NCBI GenBank assembly: GCA_030374765.1
Contig: JARGXX010000105.1
Span: 1,364,001-1,428,000 of the forward strand
Direction: 5' to 3'
From: Agarophyton chilense
Taxonomy: Eukaryota; Rhodophyta; Florideophyceae; Gracilariales; Gracilariaceae
Length of the DNA stretch: 64,000 nucleotides
Shown: positions 11,021 through 22,433 of the stretch, piece after piece
Numbering within the stretch: the stretch's first letter is position 1
Layout: each line of letters begins with the position of its first letter
The notes under the pieces: model-generated
The model's database searches: none
Seen by the model: the letters and a program-made list of their open reading frames with translations, nothing else
Told to the model about the DNA's origin: nothing
Made by a program: the position numbers and the translations under genes

Positions 11021-12069
11021 TTATCTGATAATCTCTATCGTCCGTATCGATGGATTAAGGAAGATTCGTTTTCGGAAAACGTAACACAGAAGCTGTGATC
11101 AGCACGTGTTTTAGCTTTTCCATAGCTTCCGTTTTGGCTTTTCCGAATTCCTTCAATTTGACGGGTTGTCCCTTCTTAAATAAAGCACGAAGGGGTGCAG
11201 CAATATGCGAATAGCGCGTCACAAATCGTCTGTGGACGTTACAAATCCGAGAAAAGATCTCAATTGCGTCTTCGTTCGCGGAGGTTTAAACTCACGAATA
11301 GCAGCGGTCTCTACTGCTTTCATTTCCAGTTTCCCTGGCTTTATCCTGTGTTCCATGTATTTCACTTGGTCCGTGAACCATTCACATTTCTTGATCTTCA
11401 ACATAATTCCAGCTTGCTGTAACTTCTCGAGGATTCCCTCAACATTCCCGAAATGGTCTTTTATATTCTTAATGAAAACTATGATGTCATCCAAGTAAAC
11501 AAGACATGTTTTCCACTTACACCGTGATAATATTATATCGAGAGCACGCTGAAAAGTCGCAGGGGTGTTTGTCAAACCAAATGGCATTCGCTTAAAGCGA
11601 TAAAGTCCTGCGTGACACGCAAATGTTGTCTCATCTTGGTCTTCTGGGGCGACTGGTATCTGCCAGTATCCCCAATTTGTGTCAAGCATAGTAAAAACAT
11701 TGACTTCTCCAAGACTATCGATGCATTCATCCATACGCGGTAATGGATACGTATCCCTCACAGTTACTGCATTCAGGTTTTCTGTAGTCAACGCGATAGC
11801 GTAAAGAACTATCTTCTTTGAGAACAAGGACCACTGGGGATGCCCGAGCTGACTGAGCTCTCTCAATGATTCCCTTTTCGAACATGGAGTCCACGTCTTC
11901 GTGCTCGATCTGACGAGTTCGCGGGCCTGACCGATACGGTAATTGAGCGATGGGTGGTGTACCCGGTGCAACCTCAGTATGATGTTCTGTAGCCGCGATA
12001 TGAAAATTTTGTCCACTCCACATATGTGATAACTTCAGCAGCAATCTGCAAAATATTCCTTTATACTCC
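11021..12069 (-). pseudogene. Gypsy1 reverse transcriptase, degenerate
   Basis: The main block 11219-12016 shows the RT series: DTYPLPRMDECIDSLGEVNV, FTMLDTNWGYWQIPV, FACHAGLYRFKRMPFGLTNT, then the catalytic CLVYLDDIIVF near 11480-11500. The Ser of the usual DANSGYWQ motif is Trp here. A frameshift occurs in the N-terminal part, where the fragment IAQLPYRSGPRTRQIEHEDV (before 11900) is in another frame. A TAA interrupts the C-terminal part just before SIDTDDRDYQ, near 11055. Confidence 0.8.
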
Positions 12070-13023
12070 TAAGGAAGGTGTTCCATCTTCACGCCCTCGA
12101 GGGATTTTTCCATCTCTTCTTCAGAGACATTCCCTTCCTTCATGTTCTTCACGTTCTCGACCGCTTCTATCGCGGTCGACTTCCGCTCGCCTGTGTGCGT
12201 TACTCCTAAGACTTCCGCCGTCATTATGTGTGTCGGTATCACAAATGAAGGTTGTGGCAGCGCCATTCCCAAGAGCTGATGCTTGTGTAAGTGACGCTCT
12301 TCAGAGCCAACATTGCTCACAATATCATGAAAGGGATATTTGGGCCCACCTGTCCAATGCAGTTAGCGACTTGCAAATCACTAGTGTGATACAGTGCCGC
12401 GTTCGGCGGAATAACGATAAGTCCGTGCCTCTCAGTATCGACTGATACCCATGTTTGACTTTTTGGTGGAATCACCCTTAGTTTACAGACCCGAATCTTC
12501 AGATATGTTCTGCCCAGTGGGCCTTTTTATTCCAATGACGGTTGTAATGGTGCAAATGAAGCAGATTGCCGCAGAGGTCTGCACACGATTGGCACCGTTG
12601 AGCGTCCAGCTCCACTTCCCGATTCTTCGGACGAACCGATTCGACAAACTTGTCACAGTAGTCACAACCCAGCACATCTGGTGCAGCCAACGTGATACAC
12701 AAAATAAACGTTAGCATGACAACATGATTTCCTAAGCGAACGACAAGCTGTATTGTTCCAATAGACTTTATCGGTCTCTTGTTCGCATCCCGGATATGCG
12801 TTATCTGTGCCTCTTGTATTCGAGCTCGCTCGTCTTCGCGCAATTCAGACAACCTGATAAAGTTCGGGCCTGCCCCCGTATTCAATCCAGCGAGTCTTCG
12901 CGATAACAGCGCTTGGGAAGAGCCGACGTCGGCATAGACCTTGTAGTTCCTTTGGGCCATAATCATGACGGGATTCGTCCTCCTACTTGGGCACACATAT
13001 CGCGTCATAGGACGTTTCAACAT
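12070..13023 (-). pseudogene. Gypsy1 aspartic protease region, active site changed
   Basis: The retropepsin motif reads GLNTGAGPNFIRLSEL near 12870-12890, where Gypsy2 has LDTGAVPKFIRESEL. The catalytic Asp is therefore Asn (a G-to-A change), so this copy cannot process its polyprotein by itself. The downstream DVLGCDYCDKFVE matches VVLRCDYCDKFVE in Gypsy2. The part 12070-12498 is a linker to RT with a frameshift. Confidence 0.75.
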
Positions 13024-14860
13024 ACAGTCAAAATGTATATAGCTTCCGACATTATAAGATCTTCCTCGTCTCAGTAGGACCTTCGGTTAAAATTCCCGTG
13101 AGCGGGCCAATGTCAGCACCCCAATCGGTATGCTGGGTTTGAATCCACCCAACCCCCTGAGGGCTCCCTCACTTAATTTCACGATGAAGCGGGTTTCTCC
13201 CTCGCCACATTGGCGTTCCTCTATACTTCTGGGGCTGAACTCTGTGATCTTTCAGAGTTCTGAGCTCTCGCATGAGTTCTGTGTACCATATCCGCAAGTC
13301 CCCAAGCTTTGGCCTTACAATATGGTTGCCCCGGTACACGGGTTCGTTCTTGCTCCGGAAGAGCTTCACAGTTCGAGACAACTCGATGTACCTGTGTAAA
13401 GGGCAGAGTGCGCTCTGATGATAAATGATGTCTTCCATAGCACCCATAACATATCAAGCCGTCCCTGTTCAACCTCAGCTGTGGCTGTTCTGTACCAAGG
13501 CTATCCACCCAAACAGACTTCTGAGAAGTAAATCCACCCACTAGGGGGACCATCGGATTCCTTCTGTAAGGATAACGGCTTGGCTCCGTAGCCAATACAT
13601 CATCTTCCACACGGGAATCAATTGACGGCAAATCCGTAATAGGCACTGATCCCCATGGATCCTCCAGATATTTAACTGCGTCTTCTCCAGTATAGCTGGC
13701 ATCATGAGGTGTAAAATTCGAAACGCGTGATTCCTCTGGCGACTTTAGATGCAAAACCTTGCCTCTCTTGATGGGTCGTTTTATATCCCTGTTAGCAACG
13801 GGGTATGTCCGTAGACGACGTGTTCCACCTCCGCGACGAGCGCGAATTGCTTCACCTTCAGCCTGTGCACACTTCACTAATTCTGGAAAATTGATTCTCG
13901 AGTGCTTCTTTCGATGACGGCTACCAATGACTTGATACGGATCGAGTCCATCGAAAAAATGTGTAATCTTCTCGTCCGTAGAATGGATATTTCCACAGCG
14001 TGTCGCTGCATAATTCAGTCTTGAACTGTACTCAACCTCCTTTTCCACAGGCTTCTGTGTAATATCTCTGAGATTCAAAATAGCTTCAAGAATCGCATTA
14101 GACGTTGCGTAACTACACAGCAAGTACTGCACGGTTTCGGCCCAACTGGTGACTCCACCTTCATCGACGGTAAGTGAGCCACTCAAGGCACGGTATTGCT
14201 CCAATGCAAATCCAACCAAGAAGTGGGGAAGTGACACGAATGCTTAAGCTTCACTCATCTCCAGCGTGTCGGCGTCGACTACAAAGCGATTGAGAAATTC
14301 AAATATAAGAATGAAATCTTTCCCAGAAAAATTAAGACCATCGAGGCCATTCTTCAAACTCTTAATGTGATCTCTCACTTTGGCTTTCTCTTGACCTGTT
14401 TGCTTCCTCTTTCGGACCTCCTCAACAATAACCGGTATAGCTGGTAAGGCCCCTATGGCATTTCCTTGCTCATCTAGAAATTGATTTAGATCTTCTCGGA
14501 TTGTCCGAACAGTCTCGCCCATCCGATTCGTGTCTAGATTTCGATTCTCCAGAGCCGTTTACTCTCTTCTTAACGTCTCTAAGAACGATTTCAACAGGTT
14601 AACTTGACCTGCCATCTCCTCCAGACGGAATTTCTGCGTTGCAGATTCCCGCACGGAGTTTCTGTAATTCATCTCGCAAGGCTGCACCTTCCGTGAAATA
14701 ACGTTTAGATGAGGTAGTAGCCTCGAGAGCGATCGTCTTCGGAACCTCCAAAGGTGCAACTGCGCTTCCTGTCAATTTCGACTTCTTCTTCGCCTAACGA
14801 TATAGGCGGTTGCCAGTCTCTGTAGAGGTGGCTAAGCGGGGTGTCGCAAACTCACTTCTA
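13024..14860 (-). pseudogene. Gypsy1 gag, degenerate
   Basis: The block 13221-14237 contains a retrotransposon-gag core (LVGFALEQYRALSGSLTVDE then SWAETVQYLLCSYATSNAIL and YSSRLNYAATRCGNIHS). It ends in a degenerate zinc knuckle around GLICYGCYGRHHLSSE. N-terminal pieces are at 14244-14522 and 14559-14759 in shifted frames. Matching blocks occur in Gypsy2 gag (GFALEQYRSVCGSLTADEGG). Several frameshifts and stops are present. Confidence 0.75.
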
Positions 14861-15252
14861 GCCAAATCCGGTCGGCTTTTTGTCTGCATGGCGGCAAATT
14901 ATCACTGGAAATCCAGATAGGAAATGCGAACGACGCAAACACAATTTCTCAATGAAAACAATACAAATCCCGACCGATACAACCAATTTCGACAACGATA
15001 GCAACTTCCAGCAAGTAGAACAAACAAACAGTGAAGATTTACAACAAATATTCGGATTGACCGACGAACGCGGCGAACGGTTAGATCTGGTTCCAAATGT
15101 CTTCGGACAATGTAGATTCCGTGATAACGGTTCAAGCTACAGTTCACTGATCTCAGTATAACGCACGGAAATACAACGAGGATCATTCGAACGTGCGAAA
15201 CAAGATATTTCCGGTCCAAGCGACCAATATCCCACACACAGGTGTACTTTCT

Positions 15253-15270
15253 TTCTAAGTCGGGAGACCA
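15253..15270 (-). promoter_or_regulatory. Gypsy1 primer-binding site
   Basis: On the minus strand it reads TGGTCTCCCGACTTAGAA, three bases inside the 5' LTR. Gypsy2 has TGATCTCCCGACTTAGAA at the same place (41670-41687). Conservation between elements whose LTRs are otherwise very different supports a primer tRNA with a 3' end like ...UUCUAAGUCGGGAGACCA. I could not assign the amino acid. Confidence 0.65.
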
Positions 15271-15273
15271 ATT

Positions 15274-15991
15274 TATGTGGTATTCCACTGACGACTGTGG
15301 AGTTCTCGGTGCAGTGGGTATCCACAGAAATAAGCGCGAAGAGCGGGTGTTGCCTTGCGAGCGACGGTTCTTAGATAAGAAGAAAGTGTACGGAAAGCAA
15401 CCAGGTGTGTCTGAACAATGGGGATAAGACGTGTATTCGCGAGGCGGATGTCCAGATACGGCGGTACGTAATGCACCCGAGATCGGCTCGACAACCTTTG
15501 TGATAAGACAAATAACCAGGAAACAGTAGAGAAAACAACAAAGAAACAACATAAACACACACAGAAAGCTGTAGAAAAAAGGCGGTAAACGCGCAACAGT
15601 AGAGGGTATCCTCGGACAAGAGATTTAGCTCAGAACGGTTAAGAATTGATGCTATAGGTGCCCCTTTGTGGTGAACCAATTTAGGATTTCCAGGACTCAC
15701 CAAGATGGTGTTTAGGTTCGTTGGTTGTTGGTGGGCCTTCCGCCCTCCTCATCTGAGCCTTGCGCCCTTAAATGTGCCAAGAGGCAAAGCAAGTACTGTA
15801 CATGGCACCTTGCAGTGTACACTAAATACAGTACTTTCTACTGAAATTCTTCCTGTCCAAACCTTTCCAAAAAGTAATTCTTCTCATAACTTCTCATAAT
15901 CGAGTATCGCCCAATCAATACCTTATGAATGCCGTATCGCGACTTTGTAGTATTTCGAACGGTCGAACTCCGGTGCATCCAGAATCCTACA
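15274..15991 (-). repeat. Gypsy1 right LTR (5' LTR of the minus-strand element)
   Basis: It is the direct repeat of 5342-6125, about 718 bp long, starting TATGTGG and ending CTACA on the plus strand. The target duplication GTAGA follows at 15992-15996. Confidence 0.85.
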
Positions 15992-15996
15992 GTAGA

Positions 15997-16440
15997 GCTG
16001 CTTTCGTTTAATGGAAAAGGTCACTTCGTTTTTATTAAACATTATATGGATTCAGAGTGTTATATTGATATATTGCAGTCCAAGTTCTTGCTGTACACGA
16101 AAGAATGGAATGTTGAAGAATTTATTTTTGAGCTGAATAATCCTGCGATATATGTTTCAAAGTACTCTAAATCTTGATTTTATGAAGAAAAAAAATCTGT
16201 TAAACTGGTCTTTACATTCTTCGGATTTGAATTCATTTGAAAATCTTTCGATTGTACTTGCTTCCGAATTTATGCTGATAACCGCCCATGTGCTACGAAA
16301 AAAGAGTTCAAAGATGCATTGGTGATAGAGTGGCGCATAATAGATATGCATGTTTTACAGACGTTTTCCCAGAGCATGCCACACCGTTTCATGGCTGTAA
16401 TGAGAGCCAAAGGCAGGCCTCCTTCGATTCGGAACATTTT
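15997..16440 (+). pseudogene. Tc1/mariner transposase relic A, 3' part
   Basis: It continues the fragment that ends at 5341. SFNGKGHFVFIKHYMDSE and YIDILQSKFLLYTKE lead to the second catalytic region. The DDE end is recognisable as SSDLNSFENL (compare SPDLNxxEN), and QTFSQSMPHRFMAVMRAKGR is the usual C-terminal helix (SMPrR..aV..akG). Frameshifts separate these blocks. Confidence 0.7.
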
Positions 16441-17032
16441 AAAATGTTCCAAAAATGTACCGAATCGAATTTTCAATCCTGTTCGAATAAGAGCGAAACG
16501 TGTACGTCAAAACGAAGCTAAAGAAAGAGACACACAGATATTTTGGCCGCAGAATACCATTAAGTTACACTTTGCGATCACGCGCATGTTCTTCTAAAGA
16601 AACGCAGACACAAGAGTAAAAATCACTCAGCATTCTCACATCTCATCAGATCCACGTAAATTCTCAAAATGTCTAAACAAATTTCCAAGCCACAACGACG
16701 ACAAGCAGTATTGTTCAACATAAAACACTAACAGCGGTTCAATTTGCTTTCTACTTCTCGTTAAGTACAATTGGCAACAATCATTGCTGTTTTCTACCGG
16801 TTTTGTATCACATTTGGACGTAATGATCAATGTAATGGAAAACAGACATCTATACGCGTGAAAAGATCCGTAAAATGTCAATAACACTATGTACAAAAAA
16901 CAACCCCGAAATTTAATTAAAGCCAACTACAGTAATTTTTCTGTTTAACGAACGAGAGCGCTTTTTGAATAAAAAACCCTCTAATAACATTCTTCTACAC
17001 ATTTCCTACAACGCCAAAGCCCAAAAACATAA
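16441..17032. other. AT-rich spacer between mariner relics
   Basis: No coding sequence was recognised. CTACAGTAATTTTTCTG at 16926-16942 may be the left end of relic B; no matching inverted copy was found downstream. Confidence 0.35.
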
Positions 17033-17935
17033 AAATGGGCCGTTAAAACCCTTTAACGGATAACGAAGAAGGTATGATACTTGTAGCTTCATCTCATTAC
17101 TGTTCTGAAAGAGATATTGCTCAAACCATTGGACGCTCTCAAACTGTAGACCGAAACTTCCTCAAAGATCCCAAAAACTACAACAAACGTTATAAAGGCT
17201 CTAACAACAAATAAATGATTTTTAAGTCTTAAGGAGATCTTTGTTGCTGGACATCGAACTCATCTAGCTCCGCGAGATAACTCCGTAATAATCTTTCTCT
17301 CCCTGTTTCTGTCAAAGGCATACAAAAAGTGTTACATGATGATCCAAATTTAATCTTTAACTTCTGTGGCGAAATGGAAGAAACCCATTTTTCCGATGAA
17401 AAGAATTTTTACCTAGATGGACCAGATGGCTTTGCTCATTATTGGTATGATAAAAGGAAGACAAAGATCAATTTTTCTAAGCGACAAAATGGAGGGAATT
17501 CTGTGATGCTTTGGGGTGCCTGTTCTTACTATTTTTTTAGTAATCTGGGTGTTTGCGTCGGTAAAATGGACGCTACGAAGTACTGCAAGGTGTTGCAAAA
17601 AGAATTGTTACCATTTGCGGAGTAAGCAATTGGAGAAAGTTTTAATATTCAGCAAGGCCGGGCTTTAATACACTGTTCAATGTATACTACAAAGTGGTTT
17701 GCTAATCATAATGTTAATGTTTTACAGTGGTCAGCCAAGTCACCTGATTTGAACATTATGGAAAACAATTGGGGGGTGTTAGCACGCCGCGTTTACGCCA
17801 ATCAGTTCCAATTCCACATGTTGGAACGATTTTGGAATGTGTTATTGAATGTTGGAATGATTTGAACGAAGATTTTACTAAATCAATTTAAAGCTCTAAT
17901 CAGGAGGGCTGTATTCAAGAGGTAGAGAAAAAGGG
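17033..17935 (+). pseudogene. Tc1/mariner transposase relic B
   Basis: The N-terminal helix-turn-helix part reads LTDNEEGMILVASSHYCSER then DIAQTIGRSQTVDRNFLKDP. The catalytic part shows THFSDEKNFYLDGPDGF (first Asp), SVMLWGA, KMDATKYCKVLQKELLPF, a degraded second site (QQGRALIHCSMYTTKWFANH, where DNAxxH is expected) and WSAKSPDLNIMENNWGVL with the final Glu. Stops occur near 17210-17290 and at 17623. It is a DD34E-type relic, inactive. Confidence 0.75.
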
Positions 17936-18735
17936 TGAAATGACTAAGTATTGAATGAAATCAATGTGTTTCTTTGTTTTGGCCTTATTTAGATTTTGCT
18001 TTATATTGTTCAGGATTTTTTAAAGTTCACAAAAAATGGGGACTAGGTCTGGTTCTGCAAAGCTCTGAAACTAGTTTTTTAATGGTTTTCCAAGTACTTA
18101 CTACGATAAAGCCCATTTGCCGACTGTGGATGGCAGTAAGGAGGAATAAGGTGGTGGCTTTCCGCAGATCTCGCGCAATGTACCGAGGTGCTGTCACACG
18201 TTTGGCTTTAGTTGTTGAAACTGGATTCGTTTGATTCTGGTGTGCAGCCCACTAGTTGGACTTGGTGATACATGATGTAATTTCTGGATCACTTCGAGAT
18301 TAGTTTTATTCTATGCTTTGCCGCATTATTTCGTATTTTCGCAGACAAACAAACTTGAGAATTGCAATGGGGACTACCTGTTCTTTGGTTGCCTCCATGT
18401 GCTGGCTGTTTCTTGGAAACGTGTTGATTTGGCTCTTCAAATACAAGCCTAGAGTGTGTGAGTACATTAAAAACATATCTACCAGTCCCATAGCGTTCCA
18501 GACGCGCTTCTGGTAGGTGCTACTCTCAAGAACTTCTAGGTCCATGTCATGTGTTGACATCTGCTTTCGTGCTATCCAAGGGAAATATATGCTCAAATGT
18601 GAGCGAAACGCTTACTTTCGTTTGCTTTGTGATGACATTCGTAGCATGGCTGACATTAAGGATCCATTTTTCGGAATGTAAATGTTAACTACTGTATCTC
18701 AGATGTATATTGCTGCGCAAAAGGAGAGCTAGGTT
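17936..18735. other. No gene recognised
   Basis: Only short frames in several phases. Part of this stretch may be the decayed upstream portion of the hAT-like relic that follows, but I could not align it. Confidence 0.35.
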
Positions 18736-19380
18736 GTGGATGCTATTTTATTACGGAATTCCGTGATGGATATCAGCTTTCAGATGTCTCTTGAATTTAC
18801 ATCTCTTTCAGTGAACGGGAAAAGAGAGGTACTAATGACTCTTGCATCACTCTTTCTATCTGCTTACTTGAAGATATCTGCCCTGACCGCCGAACGGAAT
18901 CCACAGAATGCACCGAGCGAAGCACAAACTCCACCTACTTTACTGCAGCATCTGTTGAAGCTGCGTCCGTGGGAGTTCTTCTCTCTTGTCACTACACAGA
19001 GATCGACGCTGTTTCGTATGCATAGCGAAGAAGAAATTCAGGATACTGAGGCGGCTTTCGTCGAATTTAGGGACATCATGAGGCATGACACTGCTGTGCA
19101 GTAGCACTTGAGGAACTTGAATGAGAAAGTCTCGGGAAGTGGCAACATATTCCAAGAGTGGTGGCAATACTTCATGCCTAAGTTGAAGAAAATGCTTTAC
19201 TTTTGCGGTGGTTTAGATACGGTGTTTCCAGAAACCGCCACAGTGAAAACCGATTTCTCTGTTCTTCATAGGGAACAGGATGATCATCGTCAGAATCGTA
19301 CGGACATAGCTCTCGAAGGGATTTCGCAGTCCTAGCAATACGATCTTCTTCAACGCTTGCGCTTTGCGCTGAGAAACAGT
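18736..19380 (+). pseudogene. hAT/zinc-finger-type transposase C-terminal relic
   Basis: One frame runs with in-frame TAG codons at 19102 and 19333. The stretch GNIFQEWWQYFMPKLKKMLY, then GGLDTVFPETATVKTDFSVL and LEGISQS, resembles the C-terminal dimerisation-like block of many eukaryotic hAT-related proteins, where a conserved 'aT.vEsDFS' segment is followed by 'LEGI'. The family assignment rests on this block only. The upstream part has no clear motif. Confidence 0.45.
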
Positions 19381-20534
19381 GAATGAGGACTATAGAGTAT
19401 TGTTCACCTGATGCAATACATTCCACCCGAACGGCGTTGACATTAATGACCATTTATGGATGAAGACCTACCCAAAGTACTTCCGTGATGAAATGAAGTC
19501 TCCTTGCCACCGAGATGCGCAATATTTGATCTCCAAAGCGACAAATTTTCACTTTGTTTCTAGGGGCAACGTTGGGGTTTACACCGATCCACTAACTTCA
19601 GGTGCAAGACTGCACGCTTCGAATTCTCGGCCGAACAAGATCGAGGTCTAAATGGCGCGCCCGCGCGATGCAGGTTCACAAACATGGATTTGGTTAGTCT
19701 CTGTGTCATCGATGACACCTAAAAGAAGCTTGAAGTAGCTTAAGCCATAAATTCAGAGAAAACGTTGCTCATAATATGGTCCAGAGAGTAGAGGTTATTG
19801 TCGTTGTGCGAGTATAGCAGCCCAACAACATGCCCGAGAGAGCGTTATTTTGGCTTCCAGGTTGTGTTGTGTATAGCGAGGATGCGCTTGTTCACAACTT
19901 TAGGAAAAGAGTATCTCGACGTTGTGGGGAATAGCTCTGCTTGCTTTTTGTCATATCTCATGATGACAGCTGCGGCGTTGGTCCTTTCCAATCGGAAGTC
20001 GTCAAGAAAATGACATAACAAAATGTCCGCAAGAGACGTATGTAAATGGCGAGCACTGTTCTGGTGCTTCGATCGTTGCAGATCTTTCCATGCTGCGTGC
20101 TTGTTCACCGTGATCCTGAGCACTGCGAGATGCGCCCAGCTACTGACCGTAGTGGTCGTCACGATAACAGGCCAAAATTAAAGATGATACTCGTGCTTAG
20201 GGGTCATTTGTTTGGAATAGCCGATGTGACTAAATACAACCTCGTAAGTCTAGCTGCGGTTCGGTAGAAATGAATTTACTGTATGCTTGCTAGACAAGGT
20301 TCAAAACGTGCGTCTTTGCACAAAAAGAGTGGCCAAGGCACGGCAGAAGAGAGGCTAGCAAATAATCAATGATTGCAGGGGGCTGCAAGGTGACGGCAGA
20401 ACAGGCTTCTTTCTCATACATCATTTTTAATTGTAACGATAGGGGGTTTGGTATTGTACAAAGCCAAGGAAATGACAGATAGCCCAATGGACGCGAAAAA
20501 AGAACCAATTTTTGGTGGTTCGTATACTTTTGAA
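19381..20534. other. No gene recognised
   Basis: Mixed short frames without recognisable domains; probably decayed transposon sequence. Confidence 0.35.
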
Positions 20535-21041
20535 TAGCACTGGTGTCTACACGCCCGGAGGATTGGCCTCACCTGCGGCCAGCTTGGTCTCATATGAGGC
20601 CAAAATTTCTCTTAAAAAGTAACTGAAATTCATTCAAGATATGAGTTATTTAGAGCAGAAAGGATGAAAACAAAATAAAATCCATAAATCTTTTTCGTTG
20701 AGGAAAAGCCTCGGGAATTTATTTAAACAGAGCTTTAATACTCTTCTTTAAAACGATATACTTTACGTGTAGCAAACTTATGTGACCGCAAAAAAAACAA
20801 CCAAAACTTTTTTGGCCTTAAACTATCCAAAAGAAACCTGACGAAAGGAAGTATCTCTTTCAATCAACTAGTAATGCATAACTCAAATGTTGAGTCCATC
20901 AAAGGAAGATTGTTTGGAAATATGTTCCAGTTATACAGAGCTTTTAAATTGCATTTATTGCTTAATTACAAAGATATAAAAAATGGCCTCATATGAGACC
21001 AATTGACCTCACATGAGGCCATAGGTCGTACAGACACTATA
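20535..21041. mobile_element. MITE with about 50-bp terminal inverted repeats, TA-flanked
   Basis: The left end (TGTCTACACG ... TTGGTCTCATATGAGGCCA near 20542-20605) reappears inverted at the right end (ATGGCCTCATATGAGACCAA ... CGTACAGACA near 20984-21036). Both ends abut TA dinucleotides (20535-20536 and about 21038-21041), as expected for Tc1/mariner-related insertions. The 400-bp AT-rich interior has no coding capacity. Confidence 0.65.
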
Positions 21042-21482
21042 GAGTTTACTAAACTCCAAATTTCGTAAAAATTCGTACAATACTAGACAGATGTGCCCGA
21101 TTCTCGATTTTTGAAGCCTGAGTGTGTATCATTTTTCGTAGGATTCGTAATCCTTCAAAACTGGACATGACTGTCAGAAACACACCCTTCTATAACAACC
21201 TCTAAGACAGGGTAGTAATTTTGCGGAAAATGCCCAACTCTCTACCTTCTGCGCAAATTGAAGTTGGACGTTGACGTTCCAAGGAAGCCGTCAACGTTCA
21301 ACGCCAAGCTCCATCCAAATAGCCGCCCTCAAAGGCACCATTGTTTCGGTCGACCCTCCATCATTGACGCCTCAGAAAGTTACAGCCCCTGATCTTCTCA
21401 CTGACATGCATCAAGACGATAACTGCACATATTTATCTTCTGTCGCGCTCCGTCTCAAACACCTAACGAGTACACCTTCAGT
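21042..21482. other. Unassigned, possible N-terminal exon or relic upstream of SANT-like gene
   Basis: A 78-codon frame (21271-21507) ends inside the next gene and may be its displaced N-terminus. It contains a Ser/Pro-rich stretch without a domain. Confidence 0.3.
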
Positions 21483-22288
21483 ATGTGGACAAAACTATTT
21501 CAACTGACTGAGGCACGCGATGTACTTTTTTTTAAGGCGGGTAATACTTCTCAATATAACATCGCGGCATGGGGACAAACACAAGCAAAGTTTGAAGAGG
21601 CTCTTACTCTTTTTATGCACGCCAAGCCTGCGGAAGCATTCGCTGAGATGCATCGACCTAGCTGGAAGACGTTGGCAGACAGTTTCAAGCGCATCACGTC
21701 TAATAGAATACAGAGGAGGAAAGAGAACGCGAATTATTCCAGGATATTCGGAAGCCACGGTGGAAAGAGAAAGAACATGGAAGATATGCTGCAAGAGATA
21801 GAAGAAAAAGAGGAGAAAAAACGCGAAGAAAAAGAGAAAAAACTGGCCACGAGAACCATCTACTTGCGGCGGAGGCAACCATTGGCGACTGCGCGTTTTG
21901 GCGCATCTCGAAAACCGCAAGGAGCTCCCCTCTTTTGGCTCAGGAAACTGCAGCAAAAGACACCGTAGGCAACGAAAACGCTGTATCCATCGCGGTTCGC
22001 CGCTAGAACTCGAAGAAGAGACGTCGTGTTGAGAAAGTTGACTCCGACTAGAAGGATCACAAAGCAATCCGAGAAGATGTCTTTGCACGACGCACTTCAG
22101 TTGAAGCCCACCTCCGCTTAAAGCGTGATCGCTTGGTTTTAGAAACAGAAGCTCACGAGACTACCAAGCACAGGCCCGGTTTCCACGAAAAGTGTGCGGC
22201 TGTTGAAATAGAGGAGATAACTGCAGAGGTAGAGGAGCGAAAGAAAATGGTCAGCGTGTTGTCTCTACTTGCTAAGAAGCTCTCTTGA
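21483..22288 (+). pseudogene. PIF/Harbinger-associated SANT/Myb-like DNA-binding protein, degenerate (copy 1)
   Basis: The segment NIAAWGQTQAKFEEALTLFM, then RPSWKTLADSFKRI, is a trihelix/SANT-like module of the kind encoded next to PIF/Harbinger transposases. It is followed by a Glu/Lys coiled coil (LQEIEEKEEKKREEKEKK). The C-terminal part lies in another frame (AIREDVFARRTSVEAHLRLK ... VEIEEITAEVEERKKMVSVL) with TAG stops near 22004 and 22050. It is convergent with the transposase relic at 22434-23230. In this superfamily the Myb-like protein assists transposase binding and nuclear import. Confidence 0.65.
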
Positions 22289-22433
22289 AATCAGAATGCT
22301 TGTGGCGGACCGTGTATCCCGAGCCTGCAGCGCGCGCCTCCTGCGTCTCGGTAATCGCGCGCCATCAGTGCAGCGCTGCGAGCGGCAAAGTATTTTGACA
22401 TATCTGATAACGTTCTAAAGAATTTAGAGAGCA

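Larger units (their letters stand above)
5342..15991 (-). mobile_element. Gypsy1: Ty3/Gypsy chromovirus with antisense extra ORF, degenerate
   Basis: A 10.65 kb element on the minus strand bounded by direct LTRs (5342-6125 and 15274-15991) and the GTAGA duplication. Read on the minus strand the order is 5' LTR, primer-binding site, gag, protease, reverse transcriptase, RNase H, integrase, chromodomain, then an extra gene on the opposite strand, then 3' LTR. RT before integrase plus a C-terminal chromodomain defines a chromovirus. All coding modules carry stops or frameshifts, and the protease active-site Asp is changed to Asn. The closest relative in the window is Gypsy2, which shares the full layout but has LTRs with little sequence similarity to these. 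Confidence 0.9.
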
